Assembly (NCBI RefSeq): GCF_014695915.1
Contig: NZ_JACJPF010000031.1
Coordinates: 62,001-126,000, forward strand
Direction of reading: 5' to 3'
Source: Trichocoleus sp. FACHB-40
Lineage (GTDB): Bacteria > Cyanobacteriota > Cyanobacteriia > Cyanobacteriales > FACHB-T130
Length of the DNA: 64,000 nucleotides
Made by a program: the position numbers and the translations under genes. Below the pieces are notes generated by a model. That model ran no database searches, was not told the origin of the DNA, and worked only from the letters and a program-made list of their open reading frames with translations. Position 1 is the stretch's first letter. Every line of letters begins with the position of its first letter. Of this stretch, positions 1-8,987 are shown in pieces.

Positions 1-302
1 GGAGAAGACATAGGAGAATTTAACCAAGCTTGACCTAACCAATGGCCCAAAGGACGAGCTATCTGGGGTTGGTTTTCATATTTTAAGGCAGCGATCGCTC
101 TTTTTATTGCGCCCCCATAAACTCCCCAGGCAAATACAGGAAATTCCTCTTCCCATTGGGCGTAATTTGATGATTGGCAGCGTTGAAGTTGTCTGTAACA
201 ATCGTGACAAAATTCTTTGGGAGTTGGGCGCTGGCAAAGAGGACAACTAGACTCAATAAAAAGATTTAGCAAGCTTTGGAAAATCTGATGGCTGTTCCCC
301 AT
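1..302 (-). CDS. ComF family protein, N-terminal part (runs off window)
   Basis: The minus-strand frame opens with ATG at 302, preceded by GGAG eight bases upstream; a GTG at 311 is a weaker alternative. The first 100 residues show two CxxC pairs (Cys20/Cys23 and Cys32/Cys35), the zinc ribbon of ComF. A segment reading YGGAIKRAIAALKYENQ then matches the family's start of the phosphoribosyltransferase-like domain. ComF proteins take part in DNA uptake during natural transformation. The 3' part, including the PRPP-binding loop, lies outside the window. A second competence gene, dprA, lies about 23 kb away. Confidence 0.85.
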   Translation of the reverse strand, partial: MGNSHQIFQSLLNLFIESSCPLCQRPTPKEFCHDCYRQLQRCQSSNYAQWEEEFPVFAWGVYGGAIKRAIAALKYENQPQIARPLGHWLGQAWLNSPMSS

Positions 303-420
303 TTTCGGCACTCCAACCTAATCAACTATTTTTAATCCTGGCTTAAAATGGTTATCTATAAAGCAAGTTAAACCTAACTATAAGAATTATTTATATTTTT
401 GTGAAAATCAACCCACAACG

Positions 421-437
421 CTCAGGTATTACCTGAG
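421..437. promoter_or_regulatory. 17-base palindrome upstream of first hybrid kinase
   Basis: CTCAGGTATTACCTGAG is a perfect inverted repeat with 8-base arms around one base. It ends 24 bases before the TTG start at 462. Its size and position suit an operator or the base of a leader hairpin. The assignment is inference from symmetry and position only. Confidence 0.35.
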
Positions 438-461
438 TATTATCATCTCAGAGGAAATCTC

Positions 462-3400
462 TTGAACATCAGCTTCTGGTCGCAGCAGAGTGGCCCCATC
501 CTTACCTTAGTAACGATTGCTATCATTGAGCTACTGTCCCAGACTGTATTTTCCATTCCCAACCCAGCTCCGATCTACCTCACGGCTGTAGTATATGCTA
601 CATTCAGCGGCAGTTTCCCCTCTGGGTGGATCAGCGCGACGATGACGCTAGTTTATGCTCTCTGGTTCTTTTCTACACCAGGGGAACTATTTCACTACAC
701 AGATGCTAATGCACACAGCGTACTTGTCCTAGCTTTAACGACACCCGCGCTGGTATTGATGGTTGGTTTCCTGAAACACAGAGTAGAGAAGGCTGTGCAG
801 CTAGAGACAGCAAATACCATTCTCCAACAGCAGCTGGTTGAGATGCAGCAGGTGGAGGTAGAACTGCGAAATGCAAACGATCGCTTTCATCTGGCAGCAG
901 AGGCGGTTAAGGGTATTATTTACGACTGGGATATTACTAAAAATTACGCAGAAAGAACAAAAGGGCTGACCGAAGTTTTAGGTTATCAACTCCAAGAAGC
1001 TGAAGCTACCGCTGATTGGTGGGCAGAGCGCATCCATCCGGAGGATATAGAGCGTGTACAAGAGGCAATTAAGCAAGCTCTTGCTCTAGAGAGCAGTTTT
1101 ACTATCGAGTATCGAGTTTGCCACAAAAGCGATCGCTACCTGTATGTTTGGGATAGAGGGCTAATAGTGAGAGATGCCTCTCAAGCCGCGGTGCGAGTAG
1201 TGGGCTGCACCTTGGATATAAGCGATCGCTTCCACGCAACTATGGAACGCGATCGCCTGCTGGAACAATTAGAAACCGAACGCGCCCTCTTAGAAGCAGT
1301 GCTGCAACAAATGCCAGCGGGTGCAATAGTTGCCGAAGCACCGTCAGGAAAGCTAATTTTGGGCAACGACCAGGTGGATCAGATTTGGCGGCATCCTTTC
1401 TTAACATCTGCGAACATTCAGGAGTACCACAAATACAAAGGCTTTCATCCGGATGGGCATTCCTACGAGCCGCAAGAGTGGCCTCTGGCGCGTTCCATAA
1501 GCACAGGCGAAGTGGTGATGGAAGAGGATATTGAAATACTGCGCGGCGACGGTACGCGGGCTACAATGCGCGTCAGCTCCTCCCCAGTGCGATCGCGTAC
1601 TGATGCCATTGTCGCCGGAGTAGTTATTTTCTCCGACATCAGCGATCGCAAACGAAATAAAGCGCTGATGAAAGCGCAAAACACCGTTTTAGAAATGATT
1701 GCCAGCGGCGCTCCCCTTCCCCAAGTGCTGGATGTTTTGACTAGATTAATTGAAGAACAATCCAATGGGGCGCTTTGCTCCATCCTACTACTGGACAAAG
1801 AAGGGAAAAAACTATTTTTCGCTGCTGCCCCCAGCCTCCCAGAAAGCTATAAACAGGTAATTGCTGATGGTCTTCCCATCGGTGAGAACGCTGGCAGTTG
1901 CGGAACTTCAGCTTATAGACGGGAGCCGGTAATTGTATCCAACATTGCCAATGATCCCCTCTGGGCAGAATTCAGCCATTTTGCCTTGGCTCACGGACTC
2001 CAAGCTTGTTGGTCACTACCCATATTTTCCACGCAGGGAGAAGTCTTAGGCACCTTCGGGATGTATTATCGCACGCCGCGCTCGCCCAATTCCCAAGAAT
2101 GGAAACTAATCGAGATATCAGCTCATTTAGCAGCGATCGCCATTGAGCGTCAGCGTTCCCAAGAGGCGCTGGTAAAGAGCGAGGCACGGTTTAGGCGTTT
2201 GGCTGAATCTAATATTCTCGGCGTAATTTTCGCGGATTTTAGCGGCAACATTATTGATGCTAACGATGCCTTTTTGCAAATGGTGGGCTACACGCGGGAG
2301 GAATTTAACCAAGGGAAAGTGCGTTGGGATACCATGACACCGCCAGAATATCTCCCTCTAGACGAGGAGAAAATTTTGGAACTGCAAGCGTCTGGAAGTT
2401 CTACTCCTTGGGAAAAAGAATATATTCGCAAAGACGGCTCGCGCATTCCTATTTTGGTCGGTATGGCCCTTTTAGAGGAACCTGAAAATACTTGTGTCTG
2501 CTTTGTACTCGACTTAACTGAGCGCAAGTTGTTAGAGGGAAGCTTGCGACAACAGGCACAAGACTTAGAACAAGCAAATCGCATTAAAGATGAGTTCCTA
2601 GCTGTAGTTTCCCACGAATTGCGGACACCTTTAAATGCCATGCTCGGCTGGGCGACTCTACTGCGTAGCCGCAAGTTTAACGAAGAAACAACGTCAAGGG
2701 CGCTGGAAACAATCGAACGCAATGCCAAATCACAGGTGAAACTGATCGAGGATATATTGGATGTCTCGCGCCTGATGCAAGGGAAAATCCGCCTGAATAT
2801 CTGCCCTGTTGAACTAAAGCCACTAATTGAAGCTTGTATTAATACTGTCCTACCTTCCTGCGAAGCGAAAGGGATAATTTTAGAGTCGGTAATAGACCCG
2901 GTTGCTGGCTTTGTTTCCGGCGATGCAGAACGCTTGCAGCAAATTATCTGGAATTTACTTGCCAACGCCATAAAGTTTACCAGCGAGGGCGATCGCGTGA
3001 CGCTGCGATTGTCAGCGGTTAGGGAATTGTCAAGTTCTAACAAGTTAACAACTTTGCCACGTTTAAACGTGACAACGGGAACCGAAGAGTTGTCAAGTTC
3101 CCAAGTTGGAGGGTTGGCAAGTTCTAACAACTTGACAACTTTGCCACGTTTAAACGTGACAAAGGGAACCGAAGAGTTGTCAAGTTCTCAAGTTGGAGGG
3201 TTGGCAGGTTCTAACAACCTTCAAACGCCAATAAACTACTACGCTCAAATTCAGATAAGCGACACAGGCATTGGTATTAACCCAGAATTTCTACCTTTCA
3301 TCTTCGAGCGCTTCCGGCAAGCTGATAGTACCACTACGCGATCGCACTCCGGTCTAGGGTTAGGTTTAGCAATTGTCCGCCAGCTGGTGCAACTTCACGG

Positions 3401-3911
3401 TGGCACTATTAAGGCTACCAGTCCCGGAGAAGGGCTAGGATCTACATTTACAGTACAGTTACCACTCCAAGAAAGGGGACTCTTGACTAGGGACAAGCAG
3501 GATTTCCTAATCTCCAATTCCCAATCCCCAATTTCCCTTAAAGGTTTGCGGATACTTGTGGTCGATGATGAAGCGGACACTCGTGAATTTCTCACCACAG
3601 CCATAACACAATACGGCGGTAAGGTACTAGCTGTAGCATCGACAAGAGAGGCTCTAAAAGCACTCGAACAATTCCAGCCAAATGCCCTTGTCAGCGATAT
3701 CGGAATGCCCTTAGAAGATGGCTATTCGCTGATTCGGCAAATAAGGAGCCGTTTCGGAAAACGCGGACAGCTGTTGCCAGCACTAGCCCTGAGTGCTTAT
3801 AGCACCCAGGCAGATAGCAAACGAGCGATCGCGGCAGGTTTCCATCAACACCTTGCTAAACCAATCGATCCAACCGAATTAGTAGAAGCGATCGCCAAGC
3901 TTCTGCCTTAG
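462..3911 (+). CDS. Membrane hybrid histidine kinase (PAS-PAS-GAF-PAS-HisKA-HATPase-REC)
   Basis: This is a 1149-residue hybrid sensor kinase. Hydrophobic segments lie at about 10-30, 38-52, 58-71 and 86-104. They are followed by a coiled coil (110-140), PAS folds (about 140-255 and 275-395), GAF (about 405-565), PAS (about 575-690), HisKA with His718 in SHELRTPLN, HATPase (N box near Asn835, DTGIG at 934, GLGLGLAIV at 964) and a receiver with DD near 1035, phospho-acceptor Asp1079 and Lys1133. The start is TTG at 462, supported by GAGG at 451-454. About 70 residues (854-923) between the N and G1 boxes are repeat-derived. Input signal is unknown. The HisKA-HATPase module is a close paralogue of the C-terminal module of the next gene. 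Confidence 0.93.
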   Translation: MNISFWSQQSGPILTLVTIAIIELLSQTVFSIPNPAPIYLTAVVYATFSGSFPSGWISATMTLVYALWFFSTPGELFHYTDANAHSVLVLALTTPALVLMVGFLKHRVEKAVQLETANTILQQQLVEMQQVEVELRNANDRFHLAAEAVKGIIYDWDITKNYAERTKGLTEVLGYQLQEAEATADWWAERIHPEDIERVQEAIKQALALESSFTIEYRVCHKSDRYLYVWDRGLIVRDASQAAVRVVGCTLDISDRFHATMERDRLLEQLETERALLEAVLQQMPAGAIVAEAPSGKLILGNDQVDQIWRHPFLTSANIQEYHKYKGFHPDGHSYEPQEWPLARSISTGEVVMEEDIEILRGDGTRATMRVSSSPVRSRTDAIVAGVVIFSDISDRKRNKALMKAQNTVLEMIASGAPLPQVLDVLTRLIEEQSNGALCSILLLDKEGKKLFFAAAPSLPESYKQVIADGLPIGENAGSCGTSAYRREPVIVSNIANDPLWAEFSHFALAHGLQACWSLPIFSTQGEVLGTFGMYYRTPRSPNSQEWKLIEISAHLAAIAIERQRSQEALVKSEARFRRLAESNILGVIFADFSGNIIDANDAFLQMVGYTREEFNQGKVRWDTMTPPEYLPLDEEKILELQASGSSTPWEKEYIRKDGSRIPILVGMALLEEPENTCVCFVLDLTERKLLEGSLRQQAQDLEQANRIKDEFLAVVSHELRTPLNAMLGWATLLRSRKFNEETTSRALETIERNAKSQVKLIEDILDVSRLMQGKIRLNICPVELKPLIEACINTVLPSCEAKGIILESVIDPVAGFVSGDAERLQQIIWNLLANAIKFTSEGDRVTLRLSAVRELSSSNKLTTLPRLNVTTGTEELSSSQVGGLASSNNLTTLPRLNVTKGTEELSSSQVGGLAGSNNLQTPINYYAQIQISDTGIGINPEFLPFIFERFRQADSTTTRSHSGLGLGLAIVRQLVQLHGGTIKATSPGEGLGSTFTVQLPLQERGLLTRDKQDFLISNSQSPISLKGLRILVVDDEADTREFLTTAITQYGGKVLAVASTREALKALEQFQPNALVSDIGMPLEDGYSLIRQIRSRFGKRGQLLPALALSAYSTQADSKRAIAAGFHQHLAKPIDPTELVEAIAKLLP
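3027..3226 (+). repeat. In-frame 87-bp direct repeat with palindromes inside the kinase ATPase domain
   Basis: Units start at 3027, 3114 and 3201, exactly 87 bases apart; the third is partial. Each begins with TTG(T/G)CA(A/G)GTTCTAAC, usually followed by its near complement AACTTGACAA. The perfect palindrome CACGTTTAAACGTG occurs at 3058-3071 and again at 3145-3158. Because 87 is divisible by three, every unit is read in the same frame, giving a 29-residue peptide repeat that contains SSNNLTTLPRLNVT. Related cores occur in the next kinase (5367-5391) and in a cytochrome gene (35236-35265). Confidence 0.9.
3475..3534 (+). repeat. STRR-like repeat coding the HATPase-receiver linker
   Basis: A GGGGACTCTTGACTAGGGACAAG-like stretch is followed by CCAATTCCCAATCCCCAATT. 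It codes residues about 1005-1025 between the ATPase and receiver domains. The same composite element, better preserved, codes the matching linker of the next gene (5770-5914). Confidence 0.7.
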
Positions 3912-4304
3912 AGGATGTCCCCAAATTTATATTCAAGAAGCTTAGACGGTGGAGATACCCCTATTTAGGGGACTTGGAGCCGAATTATACTGATTTATGC
4001 CCTGAACTAAAGTTCAAGGCTCAAAGCTAAAAACTGCTAAAACAGGTTGAAAACCTTATCCAGTAAGCTTTAGCTTCTCGCTGTGAAATTTATTTCCAGA
4101 CTTTTAAGTAATTTATAGGTATGCTTGCGGGGCGGATACCAACTTTTGACATTTCTGGGACATCTTCTTAGCCGTATTGCAATATAAATTAATAGTTTTT
4201 ATCTATAGTCTGCTATCAATTGTAACTATCTCTAAAGGTAGATTTATGCTGCATTAGATGCCTTTAACCTTTAACCTTTAGGCTTTAGACTGAAGGCAAT
4301 AAGT
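3912..4304. other. Intergenic region with a small hairpin and a dispersed repeat
   Basis: No gene is seen in these 393 bases. CCCCTA-TT-TAGGGG at 3958-3971 is a small hairpin without a T run, so it is a weak terminator candidate. Bases about 4060-4125 (containing GCTTCTCGCTGTGAAATTTA) resemble stretches near 33230-33285 and 43330-43390 and look like a dispersed repeat. The promoter of the next kinase should lie here, but no convincing -35/-10 pair was picked out. Confidence 0.5.
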
Positions 4305-7300
4305 ATGCGATCGCCTTTATTTAGATTCACAATGGAGGAAGATACGAAAAAGCAAGATATGCGAATACATCGGGATGAACTAGGCTACGGCGTTGCGGTA
4401 TCGATTTGTACTTTGATTGTGCTAGCACTGTGGCCCGATCTCTTAACAAATCTATTGGTAGGAAAAGGTTTTATCCCACATGGACATTGTTACCTGTGGA
4501 AACCCAACTTGGTATGGCTCCACGTAGTTTCAGATTTTCTGATTGGGCTTGCTTATGTTTCGATTTCCGGAACTCTAGGCTATTTAGTCTACAAAGCCCG
4601 CCGAGACATCCCCTTTTATTCAGTGTTATTGGCATTTGGATTATTTATCATTGCCTGCGGTGCCACCCATTTTATAGAAATTTGGACATTGTGGCACCCG
4701 ATGTATTGGCTATCGGGAAGCATTAAATTAATTACTGCGATCGTATCGGTAACTACAGCCTTATTACTGCCGCCGTTAGTTCCTCAAGTAATAGCACTGG
4801 TTGCAGCCGCCAAAAGCTCAAATGAGCGCAAACTGCAACTAGAAACCGCCAACCAAGAACTAGAGACACTTTACCAAAAACTCAAAGAACTCGACCAGCT
4901 AAAAACTCAGTTTTTCGCCAACGTCAGCCACGATTTGCGGACACCACTAACGTTAATTTTAGGCCCAACCGAGAAGCTATTAGCGGACTCCCAAAGCACG
5001 AGCATTGAGCAGCGTCACAACCTAGAAGTCGTAAACCGCAACGCCCAAATCTTGCTCAAGCGTGTCAACGATTTGCTCGACGTTTCCAAGCTAGAAGCAG
5101 GGAAAATGGAGATCAACTACGCCCCGACTGACGTAGCGCAACTGGTGAGACTGACAGGGGCATACTTTGAGATTCTTGCACAAGAGCGAAAAGTAGCTTT
5201 TTCGCTGGAGACACCCGCATCTCTACAGGCAACTGTAGACGCTGATAAGTTACAGCGCATCTGTTTTAACCTGTTTTCCAACGCCTTTAAGTTCACTCCT
5301 TTAGGTGGCAGTATTCGCTGCATTCTGGGGGAATTAGTAGTCACGTCGTCAAGTGGTCAGCTTAAATTGTCAGGTTCTAACAACTTGACAACATTGCAAC
5401 CTAACAACCTTAAAACACCAACGGACTGTTTTATCCTTAGTGTTCAAGACAGCGGTTTAGGAGTGCCGTTGGAACTACGCGAGGTAATTTTCGAGCCATT
5501 CCGTCAGAGAAATTTAGGTTCCAATCAACTGTTTGGTGGCACAGGTTTGGGACTCGCCATTGTCAAGGAGTTTGTAGAACTGCACGGTGGAACTATTACA
5601 ACTGGCGATGCTCCCGGAGGCGGGGCGATTTTTACTGTCTGCGTACCAAAAACAGCATCTAATGGGGTGCTTAGTTTTGGGGCGAAAGAGTTAGCCGAAA
5701 ATAGTCAATTTACCGACAATGTTAGTACAGAAAATTCAAAACAAACTACCACAATGGATGGTGAGTTTTGCGGACTCTTGGCTGGGGATAAGGGACAAGG
5801 GGATAAAGGGACTCTTGGCTGGGGACTCTTGGCTGGGGAAGATTCTTACCCAATCCCCAATCCCCAATCCCCAATCCCCAATCCTCAATCCCCAATCCCC
5901 AATCCCCAATCTCCACTGGTATTGGTAGTTGAAGACAATCCGGAAATGAACCAGTTCATTGCCGAGATTTTAGGAAGAAAATATCGCGTAGTTACTGCCA
6001 GAAATGGGCATGAGGGATTGGAGAAAGCGATCGCTCTTTCTCCCGATTTAATCCTCACAGATGTGATGATGCCCCACCTGAACGGCGAACAGCTAGTGCG
6101 GAAAGTAAGATCCATTCCGGCGCTTGATGGCATCCCGATCATCCTGCTGACTGCCAAAGCTGACGACAAGCTAAGAGTGCAGATGTTGCAAGAAGGCGCT
6201 CAAGATTACCTGATGAAACCCTTCCAGATTGAGGAATTACAGGCAAGGGTGGACAATGCGATCAGTATTAAACAGGTTCGCGAGGTACTACAAACCGAAT
6301 TGCAAACTCTGGATGGAGATGTAGCGGTATTAGCCAATGAAGTCACCAACCGCAAACGCGAACTGCAAAAAGCCAATGATGAATTAGAAATTCGAGTCAC
6401 TGAAAGAACCCGCGAACTACTAACAGCTAACGAACTGCTAAAAGCAGAAATCGCCTCTCGCTCCTTAGCAGAGGAGTCTCTAAGAGCCAGTGAGAAACGT
6501 TTCCGCAGCTACTTTGAACTTCCTCTAGTCGGTATCGCCATCACGTCACCAGAAAAAGGCTGGGTAGAAGTAAATGACAAATTGTGCGATTTCTTGGGCT
6601 ATTCTCGGCAAGAACTCAAGGAGATGACTTGGGAAGATTTAACTCATCCCGATGATTTGCAGTCTGATGTGGAGCAGTTTAACCAAGTCTTAGCAGGGGA
6701 AACTGAAGGCTATTTGATGGATAAGCGGTTTATCCGCAAAGATGGTACTGTAATTCACACCAGCATCTCGATTCGCTGTGTTCGTCGTGCTGATAAGTCG
6801 ATTGATTACTTTATAGCAGTGGTTCAGGACATCACTCTGGCTCTTCAGGCTCTTGAGTCCCTGCGCCAGAGCGAATCTACTCTCCGCAGTTTCTTTGATA
6901 GCGCTCCTCTGATGATGGGGATTGTGGAGCTGGTGGATGATGATATCTTGCATATTTCTGATAATCGCACCAGCTCGAAGTTGTTTGAAACAACACCAGA
7001 GGCGATGCGAAACCAAAAAGCTAGCAGTTTGGGAGTACCACCGAAATATCTCCGCTTGTGGTTTCATCAATACCAGTTGGCTCAACGCAGCCAAGCTCCT
7101 GTACGCTTTGAATATCCTCACAAGATTGGGAGAAATAAGAAGTGGCTATCAGCAACAGTCTGCCCAATCGAGGTATCAACGCTGGCGCATCCAAGATTTG
7201 CTTATGTGGTGGAGGACATCACCAACCGCAAGCAAGCTGAGAGAGAACGGCTCCAGCTCTCCCTTGAACATGAGGCTCGCGTTCAAGCCCAAGAAGCGCA

Positions 7301-8987
7301 GCAGCGTTATCAGCTGATGGCTGAAACTGTTCCGCAGATAGTATGGACAGCAGGCCCAGATGGTGCCGTCGATTACTTCAACCAGCGCTGGACTGACTAT
7401 ACAGGAATGACGCTGAAAGAAAGCCTTGGCTGGCAGTGGCAGCCAGTAATGCATCCAGACGACCGAAGCCAGAATATTGAGCGTTGGTTGAGTGCTATTG
7501 ATACGGGCGAGACTCACGAAATTGAATGTCGCTTTAAGAGGGCATCGGACGGGACTTATCGCTGGCATTTGGTTCGGGCAATGCCGGTGCGCGATCGCAA
7601 TGGTTGGGTTGTCAAGTGGTTTGGAACTTGTACGGATATTGACGATCAAAAGCGAATCCTTTCATCAATGCGGTTTTTAGCGGACGCTACTGTGGTGCTG
7701 ACCTGTTCGTTGGATTATCACGCTACCCTGCAACGGCTTGTGCAACTGGTGGTGCCACATTTAGCTGACTGGTGTACTGTTCACATAAAATCGGCTGATG
7801 GCTCCCTGCGCCTGCTTGAGGTCGCGCACGTTGACTCAGAACGAGTGCAGCAAGCATGGGAAGTAGAGAAGCGCTACCCGTGTGACCCACAAATGCAGCA
7901 TGGTTTGGCAAAGGTGATGCAGACTGGTGTGGCGGAACTTGTGCCGGAAATTCCCGACTCGCCACCGGATGCGATCGCTGGCGATGAAAACTTTTGCTCA
8001 TTTTGCAATATGGGTTTCAAATCCTATATGTGCTTACCTTTGGTGGCTCGTGGTAGTACCCTTGGGGCAATTACCTTTCTAACTGCCGAATCAGGTCGCC
8101 AATACAATGAAGCTGACCTCGCTTTGGCATCGGAACTCACCCACCGGGCGGCAATGGCAGTGGATAATGCCCGGCTTTACCAGGAAGCTCAAGAAGCAAG
8201 TCGCATGAAGGACGAGTTTCTAGCAATTATTTCTCACGAGTTGCGAACGCCAATCAACTCGGTGCTGGCATGGGCGCAAATGCTCAAGACTCGCAAGTTA
8301 AATGAGGCAAAGACGAATATAGCTCTGGATACTATTGAGCGCAATGCTAAGGCACAGACGCAGCTGATTGAGGATTTGTTGGATGTGTCACTCATGATTC
8401 GGGGTAATTTGTCAATAGATCGTCGCCCTGTTGACCTAAAAACGGTGGTTCAGGTGTCGCTTAATACTTTGCTCGCCTCGGCGCAGGCAAAAGGAGTTGA
8501 GATTGAGACGATACTCGACTCGGCTGGCAAGCGTGTGGAAGGCGATTCCACCAGATTGCAGCAAGTTTTCTCGAATCTGATATCTAATGCCATCAAGTTT
8601 GCAACTGAGGGCGATCGCGTAACGGTGCGATTGTCAGTGGAGAATCAAACAGAGCAACAAACAACTAAGTATGCTCAAATTCAGGTAAGCGACACGGGAG
8701 TAGGCATTAGTGCAGAATTTTTACCTCATGTCTTTGATTTGTTCCGTCAGGCTGATAGTTCAATAACGCGATCGCATGGCGGACTGGGACTCGGTTTGGC
8801 AATTGTTCGCTATTTGGTAGAACTACATGGCGGTACTGTTAGCGCCCAAAGTCCCGGTGTTGGACAGGGAGCAACATTTACTGTGAAGTTACCACTCCAA
8901 GAAACCAAGGAAGTAAGGGAAGGGGGAGTTTCACGTCTCCACTCTCCAGCCACCAGTCTCCCTCAAAGTGCGGATACTGGTGGATGA
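4305..8987 (+). CDS. Double-kinase hybrid histidine kinase with ethylene-receptor-like membrane domain
   Basis: This 1560-residue protein starts with a membrane domain (about 30-170) resembling the ethylene-binding domain of plant ETR1 and cyanobacterial Etr1. Asp77 (VSDFLIGLAY), Tyr84 and the CGATH motif with Cys118 and His122 align with ETR1 Asp25, Tyr32, Cys65 and His69, residues linked to copper and ethylene binding. Next come HisKA (His209), HATPase (about 312-450), a receiver (Asp586, Lys638), a coiled coil, three PAS domains (about 730-845, 855-975, 1000-1115), GAF (about 1125-1295), a second HisKA (His1311) and a second HATPase (to about 1530). ETR1 Pro36 is replaced by Ser88. Ethylene binding is inferred from residues only. 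Repeat-coded inserts lie at 347-371 and 488-537. The coding frame ends where a decayed receiver begins. ATG 4305 was chosen; ATG 4332 is an alternative. Confidence 0.93.
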   Translation: MRSPLFRFTMEEDTKKQDMRIHRDELGYGVAVSICTLIVLALWPDLLTNLLVGKGFIPHGHCYLWKPNLVWLHVVSDFLIGLAYVSISGTLGYLVYKARRDIPFYSVLLAFGLFIIACGATHFIEIWTLWHPMYWLSGSIKLITAIVSVTTALLLPPLVPQVIALVAAAKSSNERKLQLETANQELETLYQKLKELDQLKTQFFANVSHDLRTPLTLILGPTEKLLADSQSTSIEQRHNLEVVNRNAQILLKRVNDLLDVSKLEAGKMEINYAPTDVAQLVRLTGAYFEILAQERKVAFSLETPASLQATVDADKLQRICFNLFSNAFKFTPLGGSIRCILGELVVTSSSGQLKLSGSNNLTTLQPNNLKTPTDCFILSVQDSGLGVPLELREVIFEPFRQRNLGSNQLFGGTGLGLAIVKEFVELHGGTITTGDAPGGGAIFTVCVPKTASNGVLSFGAKELAENSQFTDNVSTENSKQTTTMDGEFCGLLAGDKGQGDKGTLGWGLLAGEDSYPIPNPQSPIPNPQSPIPNPQSPLVLVVEDNPEMNQFIAEILGRKYRVVTARNGHEGLEKAIALSPDLILTDVMMPHLNGEQLVRKVRSIPALDGIPIILLTAKADDKLRVQMLQEGAQDYLMKPFQIEELQARVDNAISIKQVREVLQTELQTLDGDVAVLANEVTNRKRELQKANDELEIRVTERTRELLTANELLKAEIASRSLAEESLRASEKRFRSYFELPLVGIAITSPEKGWVEVNDKLCDFLGYSRQELKEMTWEDLTHPDDLQSDVEQFNQVLAGETEGYLMDKRFIRKDGTVIHTSISIRCVRRADKSIDYFIAVVQDITLALQALESLRQSESTLRSFFDSAPLMMGIVELVDDDILHISDNRTSSKLFETTPEAMRNQKASSLGVPPKYLRLWFHQYQLAQRSQAPVRFEYPHKIGRNKKWLSATVCPIEVSTLAHPRFAYVVEDITNRKQAERERLQLSLEHEARVQAQEAQQRYQLMAETVPQIVWTAGPDGAVDYFNQRWTDYTGMTLKESLGWQWQPVMHPDDRSQNIERWLSAIDTGETHEIECRFKRASDGTYRWHLVRAMPVRDRNGWVVKWFGTCTDIDDQKRILSSMRFLADATVVLTCSLDYHATLQRLVQLVVPHLADWCTVHIKSADGSLRLLEVAHVDSERVQQAWEVEKRYPCDPQMQHGLAKVMQTGVAELVPEIPDSPPDAIAGDENFCSFCNMGFKSYMCLPLVARGSTLGAITFLTAESGRQYNEADLALASELTHRAAMAVDNARLYQEAQEASRMKDEFLAIISHELRTPINSVLAWAQMLKTRKLNEAKTNIALDTIERNAKAQTQLIEDLLDVSLMIRGNLSIDRRPVDLKTVVQVSLNTLLASAQAKGVEIETILDSAGKRVEGDSTRLQQVFSNLISNAIKFATEGDRVTVRLSVENQTEQQTTKYAQIQVSDTGVGISAEFLPHVFDLFRQADSSITRSHGGLGLGLAIVRYLVELHGGTVSAQSPGVGQGATFTVKLPLQETKEVREGGVSRLHSPATSLPQSADTGG
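5367..5391 (+). repeat. Palindromic core inserted in frame in the first ATPase domain
   Basis: TTGTCAGGTT-CTAAC-AACTTGACAA is an inverted repeat with one arm mismatch. It matches the core of the units at 3027-3226. Translated, it gives SGSNNLTT, within an extra segment at residues 347-371 between the N and G1 boxes. That is the same domain position as in the upstream kinase. Confidence 0.85.
5770..5914 (+). repeat. Composite STRR-like repeat coding a Pro-rich linker
   Basis: GGACTCTTGGCTGGGGA occurs three times between 5770 and 5842. A run of the heptamer CCCAATC then spans about 5849-5914. Three heptamers equal seven codons, so the run is read as repeated PIPNPQS. The block forms the linker between the first ATPase domain and the receiver. 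Similar heptamer runs occur in spacers at 58500-58550 and 60596-60635. Confidence 0.9.

Noticed and set aside
2288-3130. Long minus-strand open frame (280 codons) inside the first hybrid kinase
   Set aside because: It is Ser/Arg-rich, has no domain pattern and is fully antisense to strongly conserved kinase motifs.
5849-5914. Possible CRISPR array
   Set aside because: The repeats are 7-base tandem units without unique spacers and lie in frame in a gene; no cas genes are present.
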